Positions 8,909 to 16,174 of a stretch of DNA of 43,734 nt are shown one piece after another (position 1 is the first letter of the stretch; every line of letters begins with the position of its first letter). The stretch comes from CAXNKG01 sp964202965 (GTDB taxonomy: Bacteria > Acidobacteriota > Vicinamibacteria > Vicinamibacterales > UBA2999). The notes under the pieces are model-generated. The model was not told the origin of the DNA, did not search any database, and saw only the letters and a list, made by a program, of their open reading frames with translations. Location of the stretch: NCBI GenBank assembly GCA_964202965.1, contig CAXNKG010000024.1:1-43734 (forward strand). Direction: 5' to 3'. The translations under genes were made by a program, and so were the position numbers.

Positions 8909-9032
8909 GCAGCCCGTTCAGTCCTTCATCCAGGCAACCAGCGATCAGATCGGTGGGGGGGAGGGGGGCGGTCTTCGACCCACGCCGGTACCCGCACAGG
9001 GGCGGCACGCGTCGAGTGCCGGAGTGCCGGGG

Positions 9033-9716
9033 TTACTTGTGGCTGATGACCAGCGACCAGAGCGGCGGCATGCTGATCTTCTGGACGAGGACCGGCCGCA
9101 GCTCGGCCTGCGCGAGGAACTCCGGCAAGTCGAGGTCCGACTTGAACCCGATATGGACCGTCAGCGGTGACAGCGCACGGTCGACGCGCGACATGACCGG
9201 GCTCGTGCTCCGGAAATGATTCAGGATGACGATCTTCCCGCCGGGCCGGCACACCCGCCGCATCTCCTGGACGACCTTGATCGGGTCCGGCACACAGTTG
9301 ACGAGATACGGCGCATAGACCACGTCGAAGGAGTTGTCGGCAAACGTCAGCGCCGCCGCATCCATCTGCATCAGGCGCACATGCGACAGCGCCTTCTTGC
9401 CGATCCGCGTCCTGGCCTTCTCCAGCATGGAGTGCGAGAAGTCGATCCCGGTGACGTGGCAATGGCGCGGATAGAGCGACGCGTTGATCCCGGTGCCGAC
9501 GCCGACCTCGAGGACACGGTCACCCGGACGGATGCCGATTTTTTCGAGCGCGAGCAGGCGGCCGGGGTGGAGGATCGGCCCGAAAATGAGGTCGTAGACC
9601 GATGCGAGCTTGTCGTAGACGCCGTAAACGAAGTGGTTCTCGATCGCGACGACTGACAGCGCCTGGCTGTCGGCGGCCGGACGGAACTCATCGTTTTCGC
9701 GCTCGAACAAGGGCAT
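9033..9716 (-). CDS. Class I SAM methyltransferase, PmtA/UbiE-like
   Basis: 227 residues. SAM-binding motif I VLEVGVGTGINASLYP at about residues 68-83, motif II acidic residue in VTGIDFSHSMLEKAR, and post-motif VVYAPYLVNCVPDPIKVVQEMRRV. The N-terminal VYDLIFGPILHPGR resembles the YDxxFG segment of Rhodobacter/Sinorhizobium-type phosphatidylethanolamine N-methyltransferases, so phosphatidylcholine or mono/dimethyl-PE synthesis is the best guess. A quinone or other small-molecule methyltransferase is the alternative. ATG at 9716 has GGGAG upstream at good spacing; a TTG directly before it is less likely. Confidence 0.75.
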   Translation of the reverse strand: MPLFERENDEFRPAADSQALSVVAIENHFVYGVYDKLASVYDLIFGPILHPGRLLALEKIGIRPGDRVLEVGVGTGINASLYPRHCHVTGIDFSHSMLEKARTRIGKKALSHVRLMQMDAAALTFADNSFDVVYAPYLVNCVPDPIKVVQEMRRVCRPGGKIVILNHFRSTSPVMSRVDRALSPLTVHIGFKSDLDLPEFLAQAELRPVLVQKISMPPLWSLVISHK

Positions 9717-9829
9717 CAAGGTCTCCCGTATCGGCCAGCTAAATTACTGAAAACATTGGCTTTATCGATGAGCAAGCCATGCCGTTTCGCGGACCGTCCC
9801 GGCACTATACAACAGATCGAATAGGCCCT

Positions 9830-9845
9830 GCGGCGAAAACGCCGC
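9830..9845. repeat. GC hairpin after the methionine/folate enzyme gene
   Basis: GCGGCG-AAAA-CGCCGC, a 6-bp perfect stem with a tetraloop, lies just beyond the stop of the minus-strand gene ending at 9848. There is no T-run, so it is not a standard intrinsic terminator; it may stabilise the 3' end. Confidence 0.4.
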
Positions 9846-9847
9846 GC

Positions 9848-11698
9848 TCAGACGCCGGCCAGAATACCGTCCAGCACCTCCACGGCGGCTTCGGTCGCAC
9901 CCGACGGCGCGGCGATATGCACACCCTGCACGCGCGCCTTGAGCGCGCACCCCACTTCCCGCGCAATCGCGACCCCTTCGGCGGCCTCGGCGGCCGGGCT
10001 CCCCGCGCCGCGCATGCGATCCAGCACGGCCTGCGGGACCCGGACGCCCGGCACCTCGTTGGCCATGAACTCGGCATTCAACGCGCTCTCAAAGGGCCAC
10101 AGCCCCAGGATGATCGGGATGCGCATCGAGTCGACACGGCCCAGGAAGCGCTCGAAGGTCGCGGTATCGAACACGGGCTTGGTGACGGCGAACTCGGCGC
10201 CTGCCTCCACCTTGTACGCGAACCGGCGGATCTCGCTCTCGAGATCCTCAGCCCCCGGGTTCACCTGCACACCCACATGGAACGACGTGGCCGTCCCAAT
10301 CGACTGCCCCCCGATATCCAGCCGGTGATTCAGCCGCGTCACGACGTTGGTCAGGCCGATGGAGTCGACGTCGAAGACGGCGGTGGCGTCCGGATAGTCG
10401 CCCACCGTCCGGACATCGCCCGTGACGATCAGCAGATTGCGTACGCCCATGGCATGCGCGCCGAGGAGATCGGACTGCATGCCCAGCAGGTTGCGGTCGC
10501 GGCAGGAATACTGCAACAGCGGCTCGATGCCCGCCTTCTGCTGCACGAGCACCGCGAGCGAGAGCGCGCTCATGCGGCTGCCGCGCTGGCCGTCCGGAAT
10601 GAGGACGGCGTCCACGCCGCGGGCCTTGAGCGCGCACGCCTGCTCGATGACGCGGTCGCTGGCATAGCCGCGGGGCGGCGAGAGCTGTACGATCGTCGCG
10701 AACCGGCCTTCCGAAAGCGCACGGGCCAACGCCGACCGCTGCGCCTTCGGCACCACATCCACGCCGGGATCGGGCACGAGCGGAGCCTTCACCGCCGCGT
10801 GGCCGGCCCCGCGCGTCCGCGCCACGTCGGAGGCCGACGCCTTGACGGCGTTCTTGATCTGCCGGATGTGCTCCGGCGTCGTCCCGCAGCAGCCGCCGAC
10901 CAGGCGTACGCCGTGCGTGACAAACCGGCGCGCGTAGGACGCCAGGTATTCGGGCGACGCCAGGTAGATGTTGCGGCCCTCGATGTCGCGGGGCCGGCCG
11001 GCGTTCGGCTGGGCCGACAGGCGGGCGCGCGTCACCGCCTCCATGCGCTCGATCGTCTCGAGCATCGGCGCCGGCCCGATGCTGCAATTGACGCCGATGA
11101 CGTCGGCAAACGGCTCGAGCGCGGGTGCGAACTGCTCGGGCGGCGTGCCGTCGAGCGTGTTGCCGTCCTCTTCGATCGTCACCTGCGCGACGATCGGCAG
11201 CGCGCAGAGGCTCCGGATGGCGGCGATCGCCGCGCGGACTTCTCCGAGGTCGCGAAACGTTTCGAGGATGAACAGGTCGACGCCGCCGGCCATGAGCGCC
11301 TCGGCCTGCTCGCGGAACAGCGCCTCCGCTTCGTCCTTCCCGGTCTTGCCCCACGGCTCGATCCGGATGCCGAGCGGGCCGATGGCCCCCGCCACATACG
11401 CCTGGTCCCGGGCGACCGTGCGGGCGAGCCGCGCCCCTTCGACGTTGATCTCGCGCAGCCGATCGGCCAGCCCGAAGCCGCGCAGCTTGATGCGGTTGGC
11501 GCCGAACGTATTGGTCTCGATCACGTCCGCGCCCGCGCGGAGGTAGTCCTGGTGGACCTCCGCCACGCGGCCGGGCTCGGTCAGGTTCAGGGCATCGAAG
11601 CAGCGGTTGATGAACACGCCCTTGGCGTAGAGCATCGTCCCCATGGCGCCATCGCACACGAGTACCCGCTGGTCAAGAGCCTCCAGAAACGGCTTCAT
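9848..11698 (-). CDS. Bifunctional homocysteine S-methyltransferase / methylenetetrahydrofolate reductase
   Basis: 616 residues in two domains. Residues about 1-290 form a homocysteine S-methyltransferase barrel starting VLVCDGAMGTMLYAKG, with zinc ligands in GVNCSIGP and in VGGCCGTTPEHI. Residues about 320-616 match MTHFR (FAD TIM barrel; VQLSPPRGYASDRVIEQA, TAVFDVDSIGLTNVV, FAVTKPVFDT). The same fusion is known as YitJ in Bacillus. It reduces methylenetetrahydrofolate and methylates homocysteine to methionine, either from methylfolate or from another methyl donor. The MTHFR and methyltransferase signature residues I can see are intact. It follows nuoI in the same direction after 38 bp that contain a 20-bp palindrome. 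Confidence 0.92.
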   Translation of the reverse strand: MKPFLEALDQRVLVCDGAMGTMLYAKGVFINRCFDALNLTEPGRVAEVHQDYLRAGADVIETNTFGANRIKLRGFGLADRLREINVEGARLARTVARDQAYVAGAIGPLGIRIEPWGKTGKDEAEALFREQAEALMAGGVDLFILETFRDLGEVRAAIAAIRSLCALPIVAQVTIEEDGNTLDGTPPEQFAPALEPFADVIGVNCSIGPAPMLETIERMEAVTRARLSAQPNAGRPRDIEGRNIYLASPEYLASYARRFVTHGVRLVGGCCGTTPEHIRQIKNAVKASASDVARTRGAGHAAVKAPLVPDPGVDVVPKAQRSALARALSEGRFATIVQLSPPRGYASDRVIEQACALKARGVDAVLIPDGQRGSRMSALSLAVLVQQKAGIEPLLQYSCRDRNLLGMQSDLLGAHAMGVRNLLIVTGDVRTVGDYPDATAVFDVDSIGLTNVVTRLNHRLDIGGQSIGTATSFHVGVQVNPGAEDLESEIRRFAYKVEAGAEFAVTKPVFDTATFERFLGRVDSMRIPIILGLWPFESALNAEFMANEVPGVRVPQAVLDRMRGAGSPAAEAAEGVAIAREVGCALKARVQGVHIAAPSGATEAAVEVLDGILAGV

Positions 11699-11715
11699 GG
11701 GAACGTTCCATTATC

Positions 11716-11735
11716 GCGCAGGCGTACGCCTGCGC
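11716..11735. repeat. Perfect 20-bp palindrome (REP-like)
   Basis: GCGCAGGCGTACGCCTGCGC fills most of the gap between the nuoI stop and the downstream gene. It could fold in mRNA as a hairpin or be a dispersed palindromic element; there is no T-run. Confidence 0.7.
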
Positions 11736-11736
11736 T

Positions 11737-12189
11737 CTACATCTGGGCGGAAGGCTTCGCGTTGGCGGGACCGGGCACGAGCAGGTCGGCCTTGTCCCAG
11801 ATGAAATCGTCTTTGCTGTAGACAGCCGTCTCGTAGTCCTTACCCATGAAGATCGCGGACACGGGACAGGCCTCTTCGCAGTAACCGCAGAAGATGCAGC
11901 GCGTCTTGTGAATCTGGTAGAGGGACGCGTAGCGCGGACCCGCCATCACGGTGCCGTCGTTTTCGGCCGGCTCGAGATAGATCGCGTCCGCCGGACAGGC
12001 CACCGCGCAGAGCCCGCACGCGACGCACTTCTCCAGGCCGTTCTCGTCGCGCATCAGGACCTGCTTGCCGCGGAACCTGGGGAACATCGGGATCTTCTCG
12101 TCCGGATAATTCACCGCGACCTTCTTCTTGAACATATGGCGGAAGGTGGTGGCCAGACCGACGAGAATGGGGCGAATCATCCACCTCAT
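11737..12189 (-). CDS. nuoI: NADH-quinone oxidoreductase subunit I (8Fe ferredoxin)
   Basis: 150 residues with two [4Fe-4S] motifs, CVACGLCAVACP and CIFCGYCEEACP, each CxxCxxCxxxCP, in the order and spacing of NuoI. These carry clusters N6a/N6b that pass electrons toward quinone in complex I. The N-terminal amphipathic helix (IRPILVGLATTFRHMFKK) fits the membrane-facing arm. The ATG at 12189 (MRWMIRP) is chosen because further upstream the frame reads through repeat-derived sequence. No other nuo gene flanks it; a homologous 2x[4Fe-4S] ferredoxin of another complex is the alternative. Confidence 0.85.
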   Translation of the reverse strand: MRWMIRPILVGLATTFRHMFKKKVAVNYPDEKIPMFPRFRGKQVLMRDENGLEKCVACGLCAVACPADAIYLEPAENDGTVMAGPRYASLYQIHKTRCIFCGYCEEACPVSAIFMGKDYETAVYSKDDFIWDKADLLVPGPANAKPSAQM

Positions 12190-12192
12190 GAT

Positions 12193-12264
12193 ATCAACTC
12201 CCAAGAGCCAACTCCCAACTCCCCGGGACATTGGCGGTGGCGTCTTGGGCGTTGGGAGTTTGCA
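12193..12264. repeat. Inverted text-like repeats (CAACTCCCA / TTGGGAGTT)
   Basis: Copies of AACTCCCAA and CCAACTCCC at 12196-12221 face GGCGTCTTGGGCGTTGGGAG at about 12239-12258, giving an imperfect inverted repeat between nuoI and lytS. Related strings occur at 23660-23692 and 28863-28891. Confidence 0.65.
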
Positions 12265-12267
12265 GCG

Positions 12268-12273
12268 TAAGAT
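12268..12273 (+). promoter_or_regulatory. -10 hexamer of lytS, leaderless spacing
   Basis: TAAGAT lies 6 nt before the GTG start of the sensor kinase at 12280, so transcription would begin at or beside the start codon. No clear -35 is visible because the upstream DNA is repeat sequence. Confidence 0.45.
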
Positions 12274-12279
12274 CCCCAC

Positions 12280-13602
12280 GTGCTCGAGACGCCGGCCTTC
12301 CTCTCGGCCGATCAATCGCTGCTCACGACGCTCATCGTGAAGCTGGCGGTGATGGCCGTGCTGGCGACGATGCTCGCGCGGTTCCGGACGTTCCGGCACA
12401 TCCTGATCTTCGAACGGCGCAACTGGCAGGACAGACTCGTCTTTACGCTCGCCTTCGGCCTGCCGTTGACGGCGGGCGTCGCTGCCCGCCTCCTGCTCAA
12501 CTACGACGCCGCCGACCTGACGCTTGAGGGCGCCTTCCTCGCGGGTCTCATCGCCGGCCCGTATTCAGGCGCGCTCGTCGGCGCGCTCGTCGCCATGCCC
12601 GCGCTGATGGCGGGCGAATTCATCGCACTCCCCTTCGCGGTGGGATGCGGCTTTGCCGGAGGGGGACTCCGCGAAGCGTCCCCCAAGGAAGCCATCTGGC
12701 AGTTCACGCCGTTCGTCTTCGTCGATCTGGGCAAGCACGTGTGGCACGTCATCCGGCGGCTCGAGCCGAACTGGCAGTTCGCCCTGCTGGCGGCGCCGGT
12801 GAGCCTCGAACTCCTCCGCCAGGGGCTCGGCTACCGGTTCGGGGTGCACCGGCTGTTCTATCTGAACTCCCCTTCGGTCTGGATGACGGTGCTGGTCGTC
12901 CTCGCGGCGGTGCTAGCCGTCGCCACGCCGATCAAGATCTGGAACAGCGCCCGTATCGAGCACCGCCTGCAGGAGCAGGAAAAGCTGCTGCTCGCGGCCA
13001 AGATCGAAGCGCTCAAGAGCCAGATCAACCCGCACTTCCTCTTCAACACGCTGGCGTCGATTTCGTCCCTGATCCGCTCGCAACCCGAGACGGCGCGCAC
13101 GCTGATCATCAGGCTGTCGGGCCTCCTCCGCCGGCTCATGCGGAGCCACCAGCACTTCGTCACGCTGCGCGAGGAACTGGAAGCGATCGACGAGTACCTG
13201 GACATCGAGGTCGTGCGGTTCGGCTCCAAGCTCCTGGTGCAGAAGGACATCAGCGCCGACACGATGGAGCTGATCGTCCCGAGCATGCTGCTGCAGCCGA
13301 TCGTCGAGAACTCCATCAAGCACGGCCTCGCGCGGAAGGTCGGTCCCGGATCGATCGTCATCCGCAGCTGGCGCGAGCGCGGCCGCGGCATCATCGAGAT
13401 TGAGGACGACGGCACCGGTTTTCTGCTCGACGGCCACAACCAGTCGATGTCGAGCGGCATCGGTCTGGCGAACGTCCGGGAACGGCTGCGCGTGATCTAC
13501 GGCGCGACGTCGCAGTTCACGATGTCCAGCGAGCCGGGCGTCGGGACGCGTGTGCGCATCGAAGTGCCGGAAATCGCCGCCGTCGAGCAGATCACGGCAT
13601 GA
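12280..13602 (+). CDS. LytS-type sensor histidine kinase
   Basis: 440 residues. Residues about 1-225 hold around six membrane segments of the 5TM-LYT type (GAFLAGLIAGPYSGALVGAL is typical). A short coiled coil (RIEHRLQEQEKLLLAAKIEA) leads into the His_kinase domain with phosphoacceptor His in SQINPHFLFNTLASI, then the N-box QPIVENSIKHGL and G-boxes IEDDGTGF and GIGLANVRERL. The family senses membrane or metabolite signals and phosphorylates a LytTR regulator. Start GTG at 12280. It overlaps the regulator gene by 4 bp (ATGA), so the pair is translationally coupled. Confidence 0.9.
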   Translation: MLETPAFLSADQSLLTTLIVKLAVMAVLATMLARFRTFRHILIFERRNWQDRLVFTLAFGLPLTAGVAARLLLNYDAADLTLEGAFLAGLIAGPYSGALVGALVAMPALMAGEFIALPFAVGCGFAGGGLREASPKEAIWQFTPFVFVDLGKHVWHVIRRLEPNWQFALLAAPVSLELLRQGLGYRFGVHRLFYLNSPSVWMTVLVVLAAVLAVATPIKIWNSARIEHRLQEQEKLLLAAKIEALKSQINPHFLFNTLASISSLIRSQPETARTLIIRLSGLLRRLMRSHQHFVTLREELEAIDEYLDIEVVRFGSKLLVQKDISADTMELIVPSMLLQPIVENSIKHGLARKVGPGSIVIRSWRERGRGIIEIEDDGTGFLLDGHNQSMSSGIGLANVRERLRVIYGATSQFTMSSEPGVGTRVRIEVPEIAAVEQITA

Positions 13603-14393
13603 CCCAGCCGGTCACGCTTCCGATCCGCGTCCTCGTCGTGGACGACGAGCAGCTGGCGCGCGAAGAGCTGTGCTACCAGCTCGATCAGCTGGGCGAGGTT
13701 GAGGTCGTGGCGCAGGCTGGCAACGGCCTCGAGGCGCTGTCGGCCGTCGAGCGCTCCCAGCCGGACGTGGTCTTCCTGGACATCCAGATGCCGGGGCTGA
13801 ACGGCTTCGAGGTCGCCCGGCGGCTGCTGGAAAGCCCGGACCATGCGCCGGCGCTCGTGTTCGTGACGGCCTTCGACCAGCACGCGGTCGAAGCGTTCGA
13901 GGTGAACGCGGTCGATTACCTGCTGAAGCCGGTTGACGCGGGACGGCTCGAACAGGCGCTGACCCGGGCACGCCGCCGGCTGAGCCTGGACCGGCCGGGT
14001 CCGCTGAGCGACCAGCTGGAGCAACTGGTCAAAATGATGTCGAACCGCCAGATCCGGCGCGATCAGGTGGCTGTCAAGGTCGGCGAACGCTTTCTCCTCG
14101 TGCACGCGGAGGAGATCATCTATGCCTCTCTGGCCGATGAGTCGATTAACATAGTGACGGGCCAGGTCGCGGGCGCGTCCAACTACCGGACTCTGGACGA
14201 GCTGCACGCGCGGCTCGACCCGGAGGTGTTCTGGCGGGTGCACCGCTCACACCTGGTCAATATCAACAAGATCAAGGAGATTGTCCCTTGGTTCAGCAGG
14301 AACTACATCCTTCGGATGAAGGACGCGAAGGGGACGGAGATCCCGGTCAGCCGAGCCCAGACCAAACGGCTCCGGGAATATCTGAAACTCTGA
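13599..14393 (+). CDS. LytTR-family response regulator
   Basis: 264 residues. N-terminal receiver domain starting VLVVDDEQLAREEL with phosphoacceptor Asp in VVFLDIQMPGLNG and the conserved switch Lys in VDYLLKPVDAGR. After a linker, residues about 150-262 form a LytTR DNA-binding domain (VKVGERFLLVHAEEIIY; FWRVHRSHLVNINKIKEI). It is the partner of the upstream kinase. LytTR regulators bind pairs of short direct repeats; none could be picked out with confidence in this window. The gene ends shortly before lepB, separated by a hairpin-forming repeat. Confidence 0.93.
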   Translation: MTQPVTLPIRVLVVDDEQLAREELCYQLDQLGEVEVVAQAGNGLEALSAVERSQPDVVFLDIQMPGLNGFEVARRLLESPDHAPALVFVTAFDQHAVEAFEVNAVDYLLKPVDAGRLEQALTRARRRLSLDRPGPLSDQLEQLVKMMSNRQIRRDQVAVKVGERFLLVHAEEIIYASLADESINIVTGQVAGASNYRTLDELHARLDPEVFWRVHRSHLVNINKIKEIVPWFSRNYILRMKDAKGTEIPVSRAQTKRLREYLKL

Positions 14394-14407
14394 CTCCGCC
14401 CGACCCA

Positions 14408-14433
14408 TCCGCCTTCGCCGAGGCTTCGGCGGA
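14408..14433. repeat. REP-like hairpin between lytR and lepB
   Basis: TCCGCC (14408-14413) pairs with GGCGGA (14428-14433); an inner fold CGCCGA-GGCT-TCGGCG (14416-14431) is an alternative. If lepB translation started upstream, this element would be read as protein (FAEASAD), which argues for a start downstream of it. Confidence 0.6.
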
Positions 14434-14446
14434 CACGTCCGAGGAG

Positions 14447-15079
14447 ATGGTGGCCGACATGGCCCCTTCCGCCGACCCCTTCGACGCAGTGCCTCTGGAA
14501 GCGGCGGCACCGGACATGCGCCTGGCGATCGACGAACGATCCGCGGCGTTCATGCTTCGCCTCAACGTCTGGAAGGGCGAGGCGGTGGCGTGGATCAAGA
14601 CGCTCGCGTCGGCGGCGGTCTACGCGACGCTCATCGTCACGTTCGGCTTCCAGGTGGCCCGCGTCGAGGGGCAGAGCATGGCGCCCACGCTGGCCGACCA
14701 GGATCGACTGATCGTCAACAAGATCGCCTACCGGTGGGGTCCGCCGCGCCGCGGCGACATCGTCATGCTGTATTACCCGCTCGACCCTGAGAAGTCGTTC
14801 GTGAAACGCGTGATTGCCGAAGAGGGCGACCAGGTGCGCATCGTCGCCGGCGGGGTGTTCGTCAACGACGTGCCGATGCAGGACGATTTCGTGCCGCCGG
14901 AGTACCGCAGCCATGACGACTTCGGACCCTCAGTCGTGCCGGCGGGCTACTACTTCGTGATGGGCGACCATCGCAACAACAGCTCCGACAGCCGGCACTG
15001 GGGCTTCGTGCCGAAGAAATACATCATCGGCAGAGTGCAGCTGCGCTGGTGGCCGATACCGACGGCGCACGTCTTTTAG
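14447..15079 (+). CDS. lepB: Signal peptidase I
   Basis: About 210 residues. A single N-terminal membrane helix (TLASAAVYATLIVTFGF) precedes the catalytic Ser in VEGQSMAPTL; the general-base Lys is in SFVKRVIAEEGDQV, and box E GDHRNNSSDSRHWG is complete. It cleaves signal peptides on the outer face of the inner membrane. The start is uncertain: ATG 14447 and ATG 14459 are both possible, with GAGGAG at 14441-14446 better spaced for 14459. A longer frame reaching into lytR would have to translate the REP-like hairpin. The gene appears to be third in the lytS-lytR unit. It ends just before the IS1-type transposon insertion region. Confidence 0.92.
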   Translation: MVADMAPSADPFDAVPLEAAAPDMRLAIDERSAAFMLRLNVWKGEAVAWIKTLASAAVYATLIVTFGFQVARVEGQSMAPTLADQDRLIVNKIAYRWGPPRRGDIVMLYYPLDPEKSFVKRVIAEEGDQVRIVAGGVFVNDVPMQDDFVPPEYRSHDDFGPSVVPAGYYFVMGDHRNNSSDSRHWGFVPKKYIIGRVQLRWWPIPTAHVF

Positions 15080-15108
15080 AAAGTCAAAAGTCAAAAGTCA
15101 AGAGTTAA
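15080..15108. repeat. AAAGTC tandem repeat, left arm of pre-insertion inverted repeat
   Basis: AAAGTCAAAAGTCAAAAGTC follows the lepB stop directly. Its inverted counterpart lies beyond the transposon at 18478-18537. Removing the transposon and one target copy puts the two arms about 15 nt apart. Confidence 0.7.
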
Positions 15109-15116
15109 GGGTGGCC
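15109..15116. repeat. Left target-site duplication GGGTGGCC
   Basis: GGGTGGCC is repeated exactly at 18468-18475 on the other side of the element. An 8-bp duplication is within the 8-9 bp range usual for IS1-family transposition. Confidence 0.85.
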
Positions 15117-15133
15117 GGTAGTGTCTCAGTTTG
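15117..15133. repeat. Left terminal inverted repeat
   Basis: GGTAGTGTCTCAGTTTG. The transposase stop codon (15126-15128, minus strand) lies inside it. Just inside, AGTGTCTCAG (15120-15129) can also pair with CTGAGACACT (15135-15144) across a 5-nt loop, a hairpin absent from the right end. Confidence 0.9.
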
Positions 15134-15986
15134 CCTGAGACACTGGAACCGGAGATTCGACCTCTCCGAGCAGCCTGACGATCTCTTCCATGCTCCAGAC
15201 ATGGTCGGTCAGGCCAGCCTGCATCGCAGGGGTCACGCGCAGCGTCTTATGAACCTTCGTGAAATTGTAGAACACCGTGTACAGCGCGATCATATGCACG
15301 TGGTTTTCGAGCTTCTTTGAGAATCCGTTGGTCAGCCGCGTGAACCGCCGCATGTGCATCCGCATCGTCAGGTTCTGGCGCTCCACGTACGACGTGGACA
15401 CGTGCTTGGGGTCGGGATCGCCCGTGATGCCCTTCGAGATGCAGCCGATGCACTTCGCCGGGCTGTACCGGGTTTCGTTCTCGCCTGACGCCCCATAGAG
15501 CTTCACGAGCTGCGCGTAGTCCACGTCCGAGCCAAAAACATCCTCAACCGCGTCCACGTAGAGCTTCAGGCCGTCTGACGTGAGCTGGACGCGGTTCACC
15601 AGGCGCGATTTGAGGTCGCTGGTGAAGGTGAACGCTGAGCCCGCGTCACGCGGTCCCACTAGCCACGACACGATCAGCTTGGAATCTGCATCGAGCCCTG
15701 TCCACGTCCATGTATCACCCGCGCCAGCCGGCGCCTTCTTCGCCTTCGCAACGTTCTTTGCCTTCGCGTAGGTGAAGCTCCATATTTCGTCTACTTGGAC
15801 GCGACGCGCTTTTACGCCCCGCACTTGGTCATCGTGGAACGCTGCCGCCAGCTTGCCCGCGTCAACCAGAAGCTTCGTGACGGTGTTGATCGACACGTCC
15901 GCCAGCCGGGACACGGCCCGCATCGACGTGCCCTCACAGAGCATCGAAAGTATTTGGGCGCGTTTACTGACGGGCAGCTTGTTCAT
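15126..15986 (-). CDS. IS1-family transposase (single ORF)
   Basis: 286 residues from ATG 15986. An N-terminal helix-turn-helix (MNKLPVSKRAQILSMLCEG; SRLADVSINTVTKLL) precedes a DDE catalytic core: Asp in VQVDEIWSF, Asp in QLTSDGLKLYVDAVEDVFG, and Glu in SYVERQNLTMRMHMRRF, followed by the IS1-typical GFSKKLENHVHM. Unlike classical IS1 (insA-insB' frameshift) it is one continuous frame, as in the single-ORF IS1 subgroup. Upstream in-frame ATG 16025 or GTG 16034 could add 13-16 residues. The protein is divergent from the passenger ATPase and ends inside the left inverted repeat. Confidence 0.88.
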   Translation of the reverse strand: MNKLPVSKRAQILSMLCEGTSMRAVSRLADVSINTVTKLLVDAGKLAAAFHDDQVRGVKARRVQVDEIWSFTYAKAKNVAKAKKAPAGAGDTWTWTGLDADSKLIVSWLVGPRDAGSAFTFTSDLKSRLVNRVQLTSDGLKLYVDAVEDVFGSDVDYAQLVKLYGASGENETRYSPAKCIGCISKGITGDPDPKHVSTSYVERQNLTMRMHMRRFTRLTNGFSKKLENHVHMIALYTVFYNFTKVHKTLRVTPAMQAGLTDHVWSMEEIVRLLGEVESPVPVSQAN

Positions 15987-16073
15987 GAACGAATCGTACT
16001 GAACTATTTGCTTAGCGTCAAGCATAATCGGCACTGCGCCGGTTCATTCCGGCAGTATAAGCCGCCTCAATAG

Positions 16074-16086
16074 GTATTTAAAATAC
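16074..16086. promoter_or_regulatory. Palindrome GTATTT-A-AAATAC, possible operator
   Basis: A perfect 13-bp odd palindrome lies between the divergent transposase and ATPase genes, in the most AT-rich stretch of the window. It sits 21 bp upstream of the candidate -10 of the ATPase gene, where an operator could act. Confidence 0.35.
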
Positions 16087-16104
16087 AGTATATCGATCTT
16101 ATTG

Positions 16105-16113
16105 TGCTATAGT
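16105..16113 (+). promoter_or_regulatory. Candidate extended -10 for passenger ATPase
   Basis: TG-C-TATAGT forms an extended -10 box. No good -35 is seen, as is normal for extended -10 promoters. It would give a leader of roughly 55 nt with AGGAG (16165-16169) before the GTG at 16175. Confidence 0.4.
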
Positions 16114-16174
16114 CCAGGCTGGAGTTAACCCGCGCAGCCGCCTCTGGCGGCTTCGGAATCAGACAGGAGCCGAT

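Noticed and set aside
8953..8973. G-rich tract resembling a G-quadruplex
   Set aside because: It lies in a convergent gap with no promoter or gene start near it; runs like this are expected in GC-rich DNA.
9779..11821. 680-codon open frame on the plus strand
   Set aside because: Antisense to the homocysteine methyltransferase/MTHFR gene; Arg/His/Asp-rich composition typical of a GC-rich shadow frame and no domain.
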